A stretch of DNA of 64,000 bases from Nephrocerus scutellatus (taxonomy: Eukaryota; Arthropoda; Insecta; Diptera; Pipunculidae). The notes beneath the pieces are model-generated. The model was not told the origin of the DNA and made no database searches. It saw nothing but the letters and a program-made list of their open reading frames with translations. Shown piece after piece: positions 22,878 through 32,900 of the stretch (its first letter is position 1; each line of letters starts with the position of its first letter). The translations under genes were made by a program, and so were the position numbers. Location: assembly GCA_947095585.1 (NCBI GenBank), contig OX352761.1, positions 53,804,019 to 53,868,018 of the forward strand. The letters are read 5' to 3'.

Positions 22878-22936
22878 GGACTACGATAAAGGGAACAAAT
22901 AAACATTGTTTGCAATTATAATTTCAATCCAAAAAA
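22878..22936 (-). mobile_element. non-LTR retrotransposon B, 5' end piece
   Basis: The minus strand (ggattgaaattataattgca ... tttatttgttccctttatcg) matches 7746-7800 of element A. The match ends at 22936, so B is 5'-truncated in its endonuclease domain. Confidence 0.8.
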
Positions 22937-23604
22937 TTCCCCAAAAATTGTTTTTACGAATATTGTGTATAAAATGGTTACTATTAGGCTTTGAAGGTAA
23001 TTCAGTTTTTAGACTAAATTACAACTATCCATATGTCGAGCTGAGAAGCTCGCTTTAGTATCTTTATCTATATATAATAATATTAGTGTCAAATCCATAG
23101 TTTTCGGGATTAATGAGATGAATAGTGACAGTATGACCCCCCTAGCACCCTCTGGATGGGTTTGGTCAGGGGTGACACATGACCGAATCCATAGTTATAT
23201 AATAAATATATATAATCGCCAAGGTCACAATGGTCTATTACACATGCAACATGAAATAACATGTAGCATGCAAACGCAACATGCGACATGGTGTGCATAC
23301 GACACAGCCTACTTGTTGTTTTTAAAAACTTTTATTTAACTTGATTTGACCCCTTTTTGTCTGTATTTTCGACTACTTTAAAGGTCCTTTTTAACCACAT
23401 TGCACAAGACATAGAGAGCTGAAATTTTGTGAGTGTCTAAGTCCAAAATAGCATTTATTATATTCCAATAATACAATATAAAAAATTAAAATCAGTAACA
23501 AGTTTGCGGAAAAACTCATAGATTTTATGATACCTGAAAAAGGGGGTTTTTTGCTAGCTATGAATTAAAAATGAATTTGTATGGTTTTAGATAACTTTTG
23601 TCTT
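22937..23604. repeat. mixed dispersed repeats next to the family-X element
   Basis: 22970-23080 is a diverged copy of 23676-23790 (actatccatatgtcgagctg). 23085-23150 (ccatagttttcgggattaat) recurs at 27243-27305. 23345-23480 contains a sat2 unit (gctgaaattttgtgagtgtc, aagtccaaaatagcat). No gene seen. Confidence 0.6.
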
Positions 23605-25778
23605 ATGTGTGTACAACAACAGATATAACAGGTGATCAACGTGCCCCCCTTGGTTTTGTATGCATGCTAGAGCCGAATATTGTGAATTAAATGGTTACTA
23701 TTGGGCTTTGAATATAATTCAGTGTTTTGACTGAATTACAACTATCCATATGTCGAGCTGAGAACCTCGCTTTAGTATCTTTATATACAAGGTGTACCAG
23801 AATTCGTAGCACAAACGAAACAGGGTGTAAAGCATGTAAGATCAAAAGTATGTTTTCAATCATTTCACAAACCTTTAATTTTAATCCTGTTCCTGTTGAC
23901 CTATTGCAGAAATATTATGAGGTGAAGTTGTAGAAACTTCAATGGGCTTTAATACTGCATTTGTCAAAAAAAATTATCCAAGATCATTTTTCGAAATAAT
24001 CGCGTTTGAAAATAAACTTTTAAAAAAACCATTCTTTTTTTTAATTTGACGACGTTTATATCGGTAATGGTTTTAAGAATTTAAAAAAAAATTAAATTTT
24101 TTTGACCTTAAAGATTTAGTTTTCTATCAAAATAGACCAGCAGTAATATTGTAGCTTGTTCAAGGGTTACAGTGCGTAAAGTGATGTAAGGTCAAAAGTA
24201 CGTATCTCTGTTTTAAAACTCTACGTACACCACAAAACAATTGATAAAAACCATTCTGTTTTGGATATTCCTATGCGTGATACCATCTGCATTAATGTCG
24301 CAAGTTTTTCTAATAGTCGGTCATTTTTCTATAGTACATTGTTTTTCCGCCAGAGCTACTTAAAAATCAATCAAAAAATTTTGGATAACAAAAAGACATC
24401 ACAAATCTATTGTTTTAATTTGACAGAAGATAATAAAGTTTATAAAAATGACTTTGTTGGAAAGGCACACTCTTCCAGATCGTATTAAAAAATAAACATA
24501 AACAAAAGAACTGTTGGTTTTTTAAAAATTAATTTTTTAGTGGCGGCGTATGCGATTTTACCCAAAAATACTAAAAATGGAATAACTTTTTAACCATCAA
24601 CAATTCGATAAAACTTCATTTAGCTATTTTGGTTGCAAATGACCTCCGCTATTACCCTGCTTCGTTTGTGCCACGAATATCGGTAATGGTTTTGTGTGTA
24701 CAACAACAGTTATAACAGGTGATCAACGTGCCCCCCTTGGTTTTGTATGCATGCTAGAGCCGAATATTGTGAATTAAATGGTTACTATTGGGCTTTGAAT
24801 ATAATTCAGTGTTTTGACTGAATTACAACTATCCATATGTCGAGCTGAGAACCTCGCTTTAGTATATTTATATACAAGGTGTACCAGAATTCGTAGCACA
24901 AACGAAACAGGGTGTAAAGCATGTAAGATCAAAAGTATGTTTTCAATCATTTCACAAACCTTAAATTTTAATCCTGTTCCTGTTGACCTATTGCAGAAAT
25001 ATTATGAGGTGAAGTTGTAGAAACTTCAATGGGCTTTAATACTGCATTTGTCAAAAAAAATTATCCAAGATCATTTTTCGAAATAATCGCGTTTGAAAAT
25101 AAACTTTTAAAAAAACCATTCTTTTTTTTAATTTGACGACGTTTATATCGGTAATGGTTTTAAGAATTTAAAAAAAAATTAAATTTTTTTGACCTTAAAG
25201 ATTTAGTTTTCTATCAAAATAGACCAGCAGAAATATTGTAGCTTGTTCAAGGGTTACAGTGCGTAAAGTGATGTAAGGTCAAAAGTACGTATCTCTGTTT
25301 TAAAACTCTACGTACACCACAAAACAATTGATAAAAACCATTCTGTTTTGAATATTCCTATGCGTGATACCATCTGCATTAATGTCGCAAGTTTTTCTTA
25401 TAGTCGGTCATTTTTCTATAGTACATTGTTTTTCCGCCAGAGCTACTTAAAAATCAATCAAAAAATTTTGGATAACAAAAAGACATCACAAATCTATTGT
25501 TTTAATTTGGCAGAAGATAATAAAGTTTATAAAAATGACTTTGTTGGAAAGGCACACTCTTCCAGATCGTATTAAAAAATAAACATAAACAAAAGAACTG
25601 TTGGTTTTTTAAAAATTAATTTTTTAGTGGCGGCGTATGCGATTTTACCCAAAAATACTAAAAATGGAATAACTTTTTAACCATCAACAATTCGATAAAA
25701 CTTCATTTAGCTATTTTGGTTGCAAATGACCTCCGCTATTACCCTGCTTCGTTTGTGCCACGAATATCGGTAATGGTT
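23605..25778 (+). repeat. 1087-bp tandem duplication
   Basis: 23605-24691 and 24692-25778 are nearly identical. The unit starts at tgtgtgtacaacaacag and includes ~180 bp of flank plus the left end and body of a family-X element. Matching landmarks are 1087 bp apart (for example cgagctgagaacctcgcttt). Frames inside it are repeat by-products. Confidence 0.85.
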
Positions 25779-26044
25779 TTAAGAATTTAAAAAAAAATTA
25801 ATTTTTTTTACCTTAAAGATTCCAGATCGTATTAAAAAATAAACATAAACAAAAGAACTGTTTTTTTTTTTTTTAAATTAATTTTTTAGTGGCAGTATGC
25901 GATTTTACCCAAAAATACTAAAAATGGAATAACTTTTTAACCATCAACAATTCGATAAAACTTCATTTAGCTATTTTGGTTGCAAATGACCTCCGCTATT
26001 ACCCTGCTTCGTTTGTGCCACGAATTCTTGTACACCCTGTATAT
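23786..26044 (+). mobile_element. family-X TIR element, copy X1
   Basis: The left end tatacaaggtgtaccagaat and the right end (reverse complement tatacagggtgtacaagaat) are inverted repeats followed by tcgtgGCACAAACGAAGCAGGG. The element carries the 1087-bp duplication and a partial third repeat at 25779-26030. There is no transposase, so it is non-autonomous. The TA-rich, CAGGGTG-type ends resemble mariner-like MITEs; this is inference. Confidence 0.65.
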
Positions 26045-27234
26045 TGTTACGAAATTCAGGATTTCGAGTTCGTAAAGGATTTTGCTAATAAAACACAACA
26101 CAAGTTTATTAATTTAAAATAACAACTTTAATAAACAAACAGTTAAAATAATTCAAGTTTACAATTTATATTGGTGATTACTTTTCACAGTACACAAAAA
26201 CCGTTATGATACTAGTACTTCACAAAAATTCTCTTAGGTTGTAGCTTTATCACTTTTCAAGAACTTTTACAACTTGACTGGTTGAATTCCAAATAACTAA
26301 TAATTTCTATGCAGCGAACACCACCTTTTAAACTCATTGAAAAGCTTCCAGAAACTTCAAATCTTATAGAAATATCGAGAAAAGACCAGAAAATTGTAGC
26401 GGTATTCCCTTATTTACAACTAACGATACTTATAAAGGGTGTTTTTTTGGGAGGTTTGTTTTTCCGATAGATGTCGTTTTATTTTATGACAGTTGTTTTG
26501 ACAGCTCAAAGTGGCATTTCTACTCAGTATTGTTTGGCAAATCATTATGGAAAAAAAAAAAAAAAAAATGACATTTGTGAAAAATAGTCGTGGTAGCCAT
26601 ATGCCAGAAATTGTGTTTAAATGTTAAATGCCAAAAAATTATCTACCAAATAAAAAAAAATTTTGGTCATTTCATAATTTTATGTGTTTTATTCAAAAAA
26701 AAAATCGGCAACCTCTTAAAAAAACACCCGTTAGATATAACGTATTTTTTTGGCATTTAACATTTAAACACAATTTCTGGCATATGGCTACCACGACTAT
26801 TTTTCACAAATGTCATTTTTTTTTTTTTTTTTTTTTTTTTCATAATGATTTGCCAAACAATACTGAGTAGAAATGCCACTTTGAGCTGTCAAAACAACTG
26901 TCATAAAATAAAACGACATCTATCGGAAAAACAAACCTCCCAAAAAAACACCCGTTATGAGTCATATTCTAAAAATAAACTACATGTTCTATCATGTTGT
27001 TTTACAAAGACCGGACAAACCGCACAAACCGGTTTGACAACATTTTTAAACAGTACACAATGATTTAAACTTTCAGGCGGTTAGATTTCAAATTTCAAAT
27101 AATCTAAAGTCTGACAGCCTAAAAGTATGCTACATAAAAGTGCTTATTTTTAGCATGCTGTACTTATATTGGGATTTATTTTAGGATTTGATTTCTATTA
27201 TACTCGTATGCGCTACTAACTACTTTTCGTAACA
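26045..27234. mobile_element. solo LTR carrying a MITE
   Basis: Begins TGTTACGAAATTC and ends TTTTCGTAACA, so it has TG...CA ends with inverted termini. It is flanked by ATAT at 26041-26044 and 27235-27238. No internal retroelement sequence is present. Without the MITE (26435-26955) it is about 670 bp. It sits at the right end of X1. The family is probably Ty3/gypsy. Confidence 0.65.
26435..26955. mobile_element. fold-back MITE, mariner-like ends
   Basis: Arms of about 200 bp (26435-26637 and 26746-26955) are nearly perfect inverted copies: AAGGGTGTTTTTTTGGGAGG ... ttaaatgccaaaaaa. The spacer is ~110 bp and holds an extra copy of the end (aaaaaaacacccgttag, near 26724). TA lies on both sides (26433-26434 and 26956-26957). 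No coding frame. Confidence 0.75.
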
Positions 27235-27319
27235 ATATAAAAATATTAGTTTCAAATCCATAGTTTTCAGGATTAATGAGATGAATAGTGACAGTATGAC
27301 ACCCCTAGCAGGGAAAAAA

Positions 27320-28850
27320 ATACTTTGAAATAGCCCCGACCTCAAAAACAGATATTTTGTCGATTATTACCAAATGATAAAGGACTGTGTGGCTTGTTTC
27401 GATGTATACATAAGAGTTTGTACCCGAAAAACTAAGTTTTTTACATTTACTTGTTAATTTTTGTCTGTATTTTTGACTACTTTGAGTTTTTTTGAACCAC
27501 CTTCCACGACCTAGAGAGTTGAAATATTGTGAGTGCCTAAGTCCAAAACAACATTTTGTACATTTTTGAAATGTTCTTTTTTCGACTTCTCTGAGGTCCT
27601 TTTAGACCTAGCGAGCTGAAATTTTGTGAGTGCCTAAGTCCAAAATAGTGTATTTTTTGTTCCGCGTATGACGCGTGTGATGAGTTGAAAATTTTTTCGA
27701 CTTCTTTGAGGTCCTTTTTAAACACCTTCACATGACCTAGAGAGTTGAAATTTTTTTGAGTGTATAAGTCCAAAATAGCATTTTTTGAATTTAACGTATG
27801 ACAAGTGTCACGTTTCGCGTGTGATGGTTGAAATCGCGCCATTTTCTCGTTTTTGAGGTCTTTATAGGGCTGAATTTTTGTCAAGGGCCCATTTTGATAT
27901 CCCGCGTTTGACGCGTGTCGCTCGTCGTGTGTGAAGCGTGGAAAAAAGAAAAACGTTGAAATAGCCCCGACCTCAAAAACAGATATTTTGGCGATTATTA
28001 CCAAATAATAACTGACTTTGTGACGTGTTTCGATGTATACATAAAAGCTTGTACCCGAAAAACGAAGTTGTTTTTACATTTACTTATGTTTTATAATTGA
28101 AATAATTTTGTGGGCAACTTTTCAATACAATACACGAATACAGTTGCTAAACGAGATTATTTAACGGGAATTCTCCTACATTTAAATCTCTATGACTTTT
28201 TATAAATATCGAAGATTCTATTAAAAAATCTGCACGTATTACATCTCATTGTCATCTGATTTAATTTTAAAAAAACTTTTATTTAACTTGACCCTCTTTT
28301 GTCTACTTTGAAGTCCTTTTTAACCACCTAGAAGCTAAAATTTTGTGAGTGTCTAAGTCCAAAATATCATTTTTTATAATCCGTGTATGACGCGTGTCGC
28401 GCGTGTGATGGGTTAAAATTTTTGTTTTTTCGGCTTCTTTGAGGTCCTTTTTAACCACCTTCCACACGACCTAGAGAGCAGAAATTTTGTGATGCCTATG
28501 TCTAAAATATAATTTTTTATATTCCGCCTATGACGCGTGTGGCGCGTGTGATGGGTTTAAATCGCGCCATTTTCCTGTTTTTGAAGTCTTTTTTAACCAC
28601 TTTTCGCACGACCTAGAGGGCTGAAATTTTGTGAGCGGCTTAAAGTCAGGGCCCAATTCTGATATCCCTTGCGTGCGCGTGTGATGCGTGAAAAAAGAAA
28701 ATATATTAATATATGACCGACCTCAAAAACAGATATTTTGGCGATTATTATCAAGTAACTGTGACTGTGTGGCGTGTTTCGAAGTATACATAAATGTTTG
28801 AACCCGAAAAACGAAGTTTTCTTTAAATTTACTAGTTTTTCTTTCGAAGC
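27320..28850 (+). repeat. sat2 region, direct orientation
   Basis: Repeating phrases are cgacttctttgaggtccttt, aaccaccttccacacgacct, agagagctgaaattttgtga, taagtccaaaatagcatttt and cgtatgacgcgtgtcgcgcg. Landmarks are about 97-129 bp apart. Three end modules (gacctcaaaaacagatattt ... tgtacccgaaaaacgaagtt) occur near 27340, 27970 and 28720. Rich in CG dinucleotides for such AT-rich DNA. Confidence 0.7.
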
Positions 28851-29560
28851 GATATTTATAAGTTATTTGTTTGTATGTGCTAACAGTTACATGTGTTCCT
28901 CGGTATCAAATTTTTCCCAGTTGAAGGCAGCTGATGAATGCGCTTCCTATAACTAGCAAATAGCGTGATAAGTAAAATATAAAGCACAATAAAGAACAAA
29001 AATCTTTCTACAGACCAAATTATCCTACCTGAAGCCATGCATGCAGTAGCATATAAGAATTGATTTTTCCAGTAGAAATATATATATTGCAACAAATAAA
29101 CAGACTTTTTGCTGTGCTATTAGATTACAAGTTTGCATATTGCGTTTTCATTTTTAACACTAAATTCAAATGTTGAGATGCAAAAATATTCATATGCATT
29201 TGTTTGAATTCAAAACATAAAATCAAAACTAATGAAAATCATGAAAAACACATCACTAAAAAGTAAGCATTAATGAATAAATTTATGAGTATCTGAATTT
29301 ATTGATTATTATCTGCACATAACTACAATTAAATAAACGAATAACGAAGTATTTCCCAATTTTCAACGAATACTTGCTTTTAAGGTTTCTGTACTGATAT
29401 TTCCGACAGCAAAATTTTAAACTGAATTTCACTTAAGCTGACTTTACACTTTCAGTGTGCAGTGTCGGTGTTTATTTTTCATATATGGTACCGAAAATTA
29501 CATAATTTGGTTTTTTAATCTAATCTTTGAAATTTTTATAAAAACAGCTCAGCTTAAAAC
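28850..29560. other. AT-rich spacer between inverted sat2 blocks
   Basis: No repeat, RNA gene or motif-bearing frame seen. Short frames at 28774-28956 and 28880-29095 have no recognisable features. Confidence 0.5.
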
Positions 29561-29995
29561 AAGTAAATGTAAAAAAACTTCGTTTTTCGGGTACAAACAT
29601 TTATGTATACAGTCCTTTATTATTTGGTAATAATCGCCAAAATATCTGTTTTTGGGGTTGGGCAAAGTATTTTCTTTTTTCCACGAATCACACGCGCCAT
29701 ACGTTACTCGCGAGAAGCGTCATACACGGGATATCAAAATCGCGCCTGACATTGAGCTGCATACAAAATTTTAGAATTCTAGGTCGTTCGAAATGTTGTT
29801 CAAAAGGACCTCAAAAAAAAAATAGTGACATTTCCAACTATCACTCGCGTCACATGTAGAATTTAAAAAATGCTATTTAAGACTTAGACACTCGTAACAT
29901 TTTAGCTATCTGGTCGTATAAAAGGTGGTTTAAAAGGACCTCTAAAGTAGACGAAAATACAGACAAACATGGTCAAGTTAAATAAAAATTTAAAA
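29560..29995 (-). repeat. sat2 region, inverted orientation
   Basis: Reverse complement of the sat2 units and end module at 28300-28840 (aacttcgtttttcgggtaca, aataatcgccaaaatatctg, cttagacactcgtaac). With the direct block it could form a long imperfect fold-back around ~700 bp. Confidence 0.65.
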
Positions 29996-30004
29996 AACTA
30001 CCCA

Positions 30005-30145
30005 TAAAAATTAAAATTTTTCTTGTAAATTCTTTAATCGGAAATACACATGTGTATAAAATTTGAAGAAAACCGGGTACATTGTTAAAAAAAATATGTA
30101 TAGGAGCCCCCGACCCCGGGTACCGATCACTTCCAAATTTTTACA
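30005..30145 (-). repeat. sat1 unit, inverted
   Basis: Reverse complement of the sat1 unit: acacatgtgtataaaatttg, gaagaaaaccgggtac, aggagcccccgaccccgggt, ccaaatttttacaaaaaatg. Confidence 0.65.
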
Positions 30146-31235
30146 AAAAATGGTAGGCTATGTGTAATGGTAGAATTGTGAGTAGGGCTAATCCAAGTAG
30201 TTGGCACCACCAAAAATAACAATGAAAAAAAAATCAAATTATATTTCTGCCTATAGCTGAACAATGCGGAGAGTACAGAAAATTGTTTTAAAATACAAGA
30301 AAATTTTTTCGTTTTGTGTTCTTGTGTAGCTTATTCTAACGATATATGCAAGATATATGTCTTCTGTCTTTGTTATTATCTATTTTAATTAATGCAGGCG
30401 GTATTGGTGTCCTCGGTACCGGTATGTCTGTAATTTTTTTATGTAATTTTCTTTTTATTTTATTTTTTGAGACAGGTATTTTAAAATTTAATTCAGTTTT
30501 GTTTACTGACTTTTTTGTTAATTCAAACGCATCTAGTAATGCTTATTTTTGTTTTTGTTTGTTTTTTTTACGATATATGTTAAATATATGTCTTCTGTCT
30601 TTGTTGTTTTAATTTTATTACAGGCGATATTGTTATCCTCTTTGGGTACCGCTTTTTTCTGTATTTGTTCGTTTGCAATCTAATATTTATATAAAAATGG
30701 TGTGTTAATTTTTTTAGATTGCCTTTCTCAGGAACCAGATATAGCAGGAAGCTGAAATGTTCTCCATAGATTAGGATTTTAGCGGTTTGGGTTTTGTTTT
30801 GGTTTGAACTCTCTAAGTGGCACTGTTGTCTATATATAACGGTTTTTTTGTTTCTCAGCAAAGAAGCATCTTAGGAACTTCAGATTTTAACCATAGGTTT
30901 GTTTCATTGCTATTTGGGTTTTTGTGAAATTTGGACCCGATAGGTGGCGCTGTTTTCAAGATAGTAGGTGGTAAAACCGCTATTTTTGACATTTATTTCG
31001 TTTCATTACAATACGCGCAAGAATACATCGTAGGACGCCAAATTAAAAATAAAATTTATAATTAATCGTAAAAAAACGTTATTACACAGAATAACTGCTT
31101 TTATATTATACACATGAGTCACGAAAACTGCATTTGTTTGATTAGTAGTTATTTTATTTTACACACATGGAATGTAAAATGTTAATATCAGCCACATTTT
31201 TAAACTGAATTTTATGAAATTTTTAAGATATATTA
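30145..31235. repeat. AT-rich stretch with a degenerate ~220-bp direct repeat
   Basis: acgatatatg[c/t]...tatatgtcttctgtctttgtt occurs near 30340 and 30570, each followed by a caggcg.tattg phrase. The first is followed by gagacaggtattttaaaatt, a phrase that reappears in the 669-bp repeat (31434, 32130). Frames here (30346-30612, 30580-30861) are low-complexity and unconvincing. Confidence 0.5.
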
Positions 31236-31238
31236 TTG

Positions 31239-31404
31239 GCAGGTAGGGGAAAGTTATAGGTATAGATGGAAGGGGAGAAAGATAAAATTCTAACATGAGA
31301 TTTACAAACGTATTTTTAAAAAAATGTCAACGTAAATTATTGGCAGGTGAGGGAAAGTTATAGGCTATAGTACTCCCGTCACCCCGGGGGTTCATGTGTG
31401 CGGT

Positions 31405-31437
<33 letters not shown>

Positions 31438-32586
31438 GACAGGTAATTTTGATTTAATTCAGTTTTGTTTATAAAATCTAGTAATTTTGTAATTTTTATA
31501 ATTTTTTTTTTAAAAACTTAAATAGTAACGATATATGTAATATGTATATTTTTTTTGTTTTTACATAAGAATATTTAATAATATGTACCTATTAACATTT
31601 ATTTTTATTATTAGGAAAATTGTTGTTGTTTTTACTTGATTTATTTGAGATTATTTTTTACTTAACAAACAACATTTTGACATTTTGACATAAATTGCTA
31701 TATTAAAACTTACATTATTTTATAATGTTTACCCTAATTAACGTATTGAGGCAGTTTTTGACAGTGTCGGTGATTGAGTTAGTTGGCTTTTAGGTTTGCT
31801 ATCCAATTGACCAAGACGTGAAGGTGAGATTTCACGAAGTTCCGAAATGTTGGGAGAGATTTCTATAGTTTGAATTTCTACATCTTCTGCAAGCGTTATC
31901 GTTATTGGCAGGTAGGGGAAAGTTATAGGTATAGATGGAAGGGGAGAAAGATAAAATTCTAACATGAGATTTACAAACGTATTTTTAAAAAAATGTCAAC
32001 GTAAATTTGGGCAGGTGAGGGAAAGTTATAGGCTATAGTACTCCCGTCACCCCGGGGGTTCATGTGTGCGGGTAGCAAAGCGCCCGGGAACAGCTAGTTT
32101 TATATATATATATATATATTTTTTTTTTTAGACAGGTAATTTTGATTTAATTCAGTTTTGTTTATAAAATCTAGTAATTTTGTAATTTTTATAATTTTTT
32201 TTTTAAAAACTTAAATAGTAACGATATATGTAATATGTATATTTTTTTTGTTTTTACATAAGAATATTTAATAATATGTACCTATTAACATTTATTTTTA
32301 TTATTAGGGAAATTGTTGTTGTTTTTACTTGATTTATTTGAGATTATTTTTTACTAAACAAACAACATTTTGACATAAATTGCTATATTAAAACTTACAT
32401 TATTTTATAATGTTTACCCTAATTAACGTATTGAGGCAGTTTTTGACAGTGTCGGTGATTGAGTTAGTTGGCTTTTAGGTTTGCTATTCAATTGACCAAG
32501 ACGTGAAGGTGAGATTTCACGAAGTTCCGAAATGTTGGGAGAGATTTCTATAGTTTGAATTTCTACATCTTCTGCAAGCGTTATCG
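31239..32586 (-). repeat. 669-bp tandem duplication
   Basis: 31239-31905 and 31908-32586 share ggcaggtaggggaaagttat (first parts), a TA microsatellite, and the coding tail that ends ...CAATACGTTAA on the minus strand. The second copy adds gggtagcaaagcgcccgggaacagctagttt at 32068-32098 and lacks a short atttt duplication. Both copies carry the C-terminal codons of the env-like frame, so the duplication includes the end of that gene and its downstream DNA. Confidence 0.75.
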
Positions 32587-32734
32587 TACCCTGCAGGTTT
32601 TTTAGAAGAATGGGGAAAGTTTTAACCACAATATATGCAATTAGCCCTATTATTAGCAGACTGGATATAGAGAAAGAGGCCAAGGAAAACTTTACTACAC
32701 CAGTTTCGCCAGTGTCTGCAAGGCTTTTGCCCAA
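32423..32734 (-). pseudogene. env-like C-terminus: transmembrane segment and cytoplasmic tail
   Basis: 103-codon minus-strand frame. Its N-terminal part is translated minisatellite. A strongly hydrophobic stretch (SLLIIGLIAYIVV) follows, then an acidic/Ser-rich tail that ends at TAA. Position, polarity and composition fit the membrane end of an insect retroelement envelope protein whose ectodomain is gone. The tail is repeated at 31738-31965 by the 669-bp duplication. The assignment is inference from hydrophobicity and context. Confidence 0.4.
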
Positions 32735-32888
32735 ATCAACTTTACTACACCGCTTTCGCCAGTGTCCGCAAGGCTTTCACCCATATCAACTTTAGTACAC
32801 CGGTTTCGCCAGTGTCTGCAAGGCTTTCACCCAAATCAACTTTACTACACCGGTTCCACCAGTGTCTGCAAGGCTTTCGCCCAAATCA
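32689..32888. repeat. minisatellite, 4 units of 50 bp
   Basis: Units start at 32689, 32739, 32789 and 32839 (actttactacaccggtttcg ... tctgcaaggctttcgcccaa). A 50-bp period is not a multiple of three, so successive units change reading frame. It joins the remnant of RNase H/integrase to the env-like end. Confidence 0.9.
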
Positions 32889-32900
32889 ACTGATTGTGCT

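Noticed and set aside
23727..25575. Paired identical small ORFs as duplicated genes
   Set aside because: They are identical because of the 1087-bp duplication and lie across a TIR element end. No domain or start context supports coding.
26628..26870. 80-codon ORF as a transposase start
   Set aside because: It spans both arms and the spacer of the fold-back MITE and is mostly A/T runs.
27537..28004. 155-codon minus-strand ORF
   Set aside because: It lies within sat2 units and its peptide repeats follow the satellite period.
30346..30612. Hydrophobic ORF as a membrane protein
   Set aside because: It is T-rich low-complexity DNA (Phe/Leu/Ile runs) inside a degenerate repeat.
31410..32120. TA runs as promoters or origins
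   Set aside because: They are simple microsatellites duplicated with the 669-bp repeat; nothing else suggests initiation.
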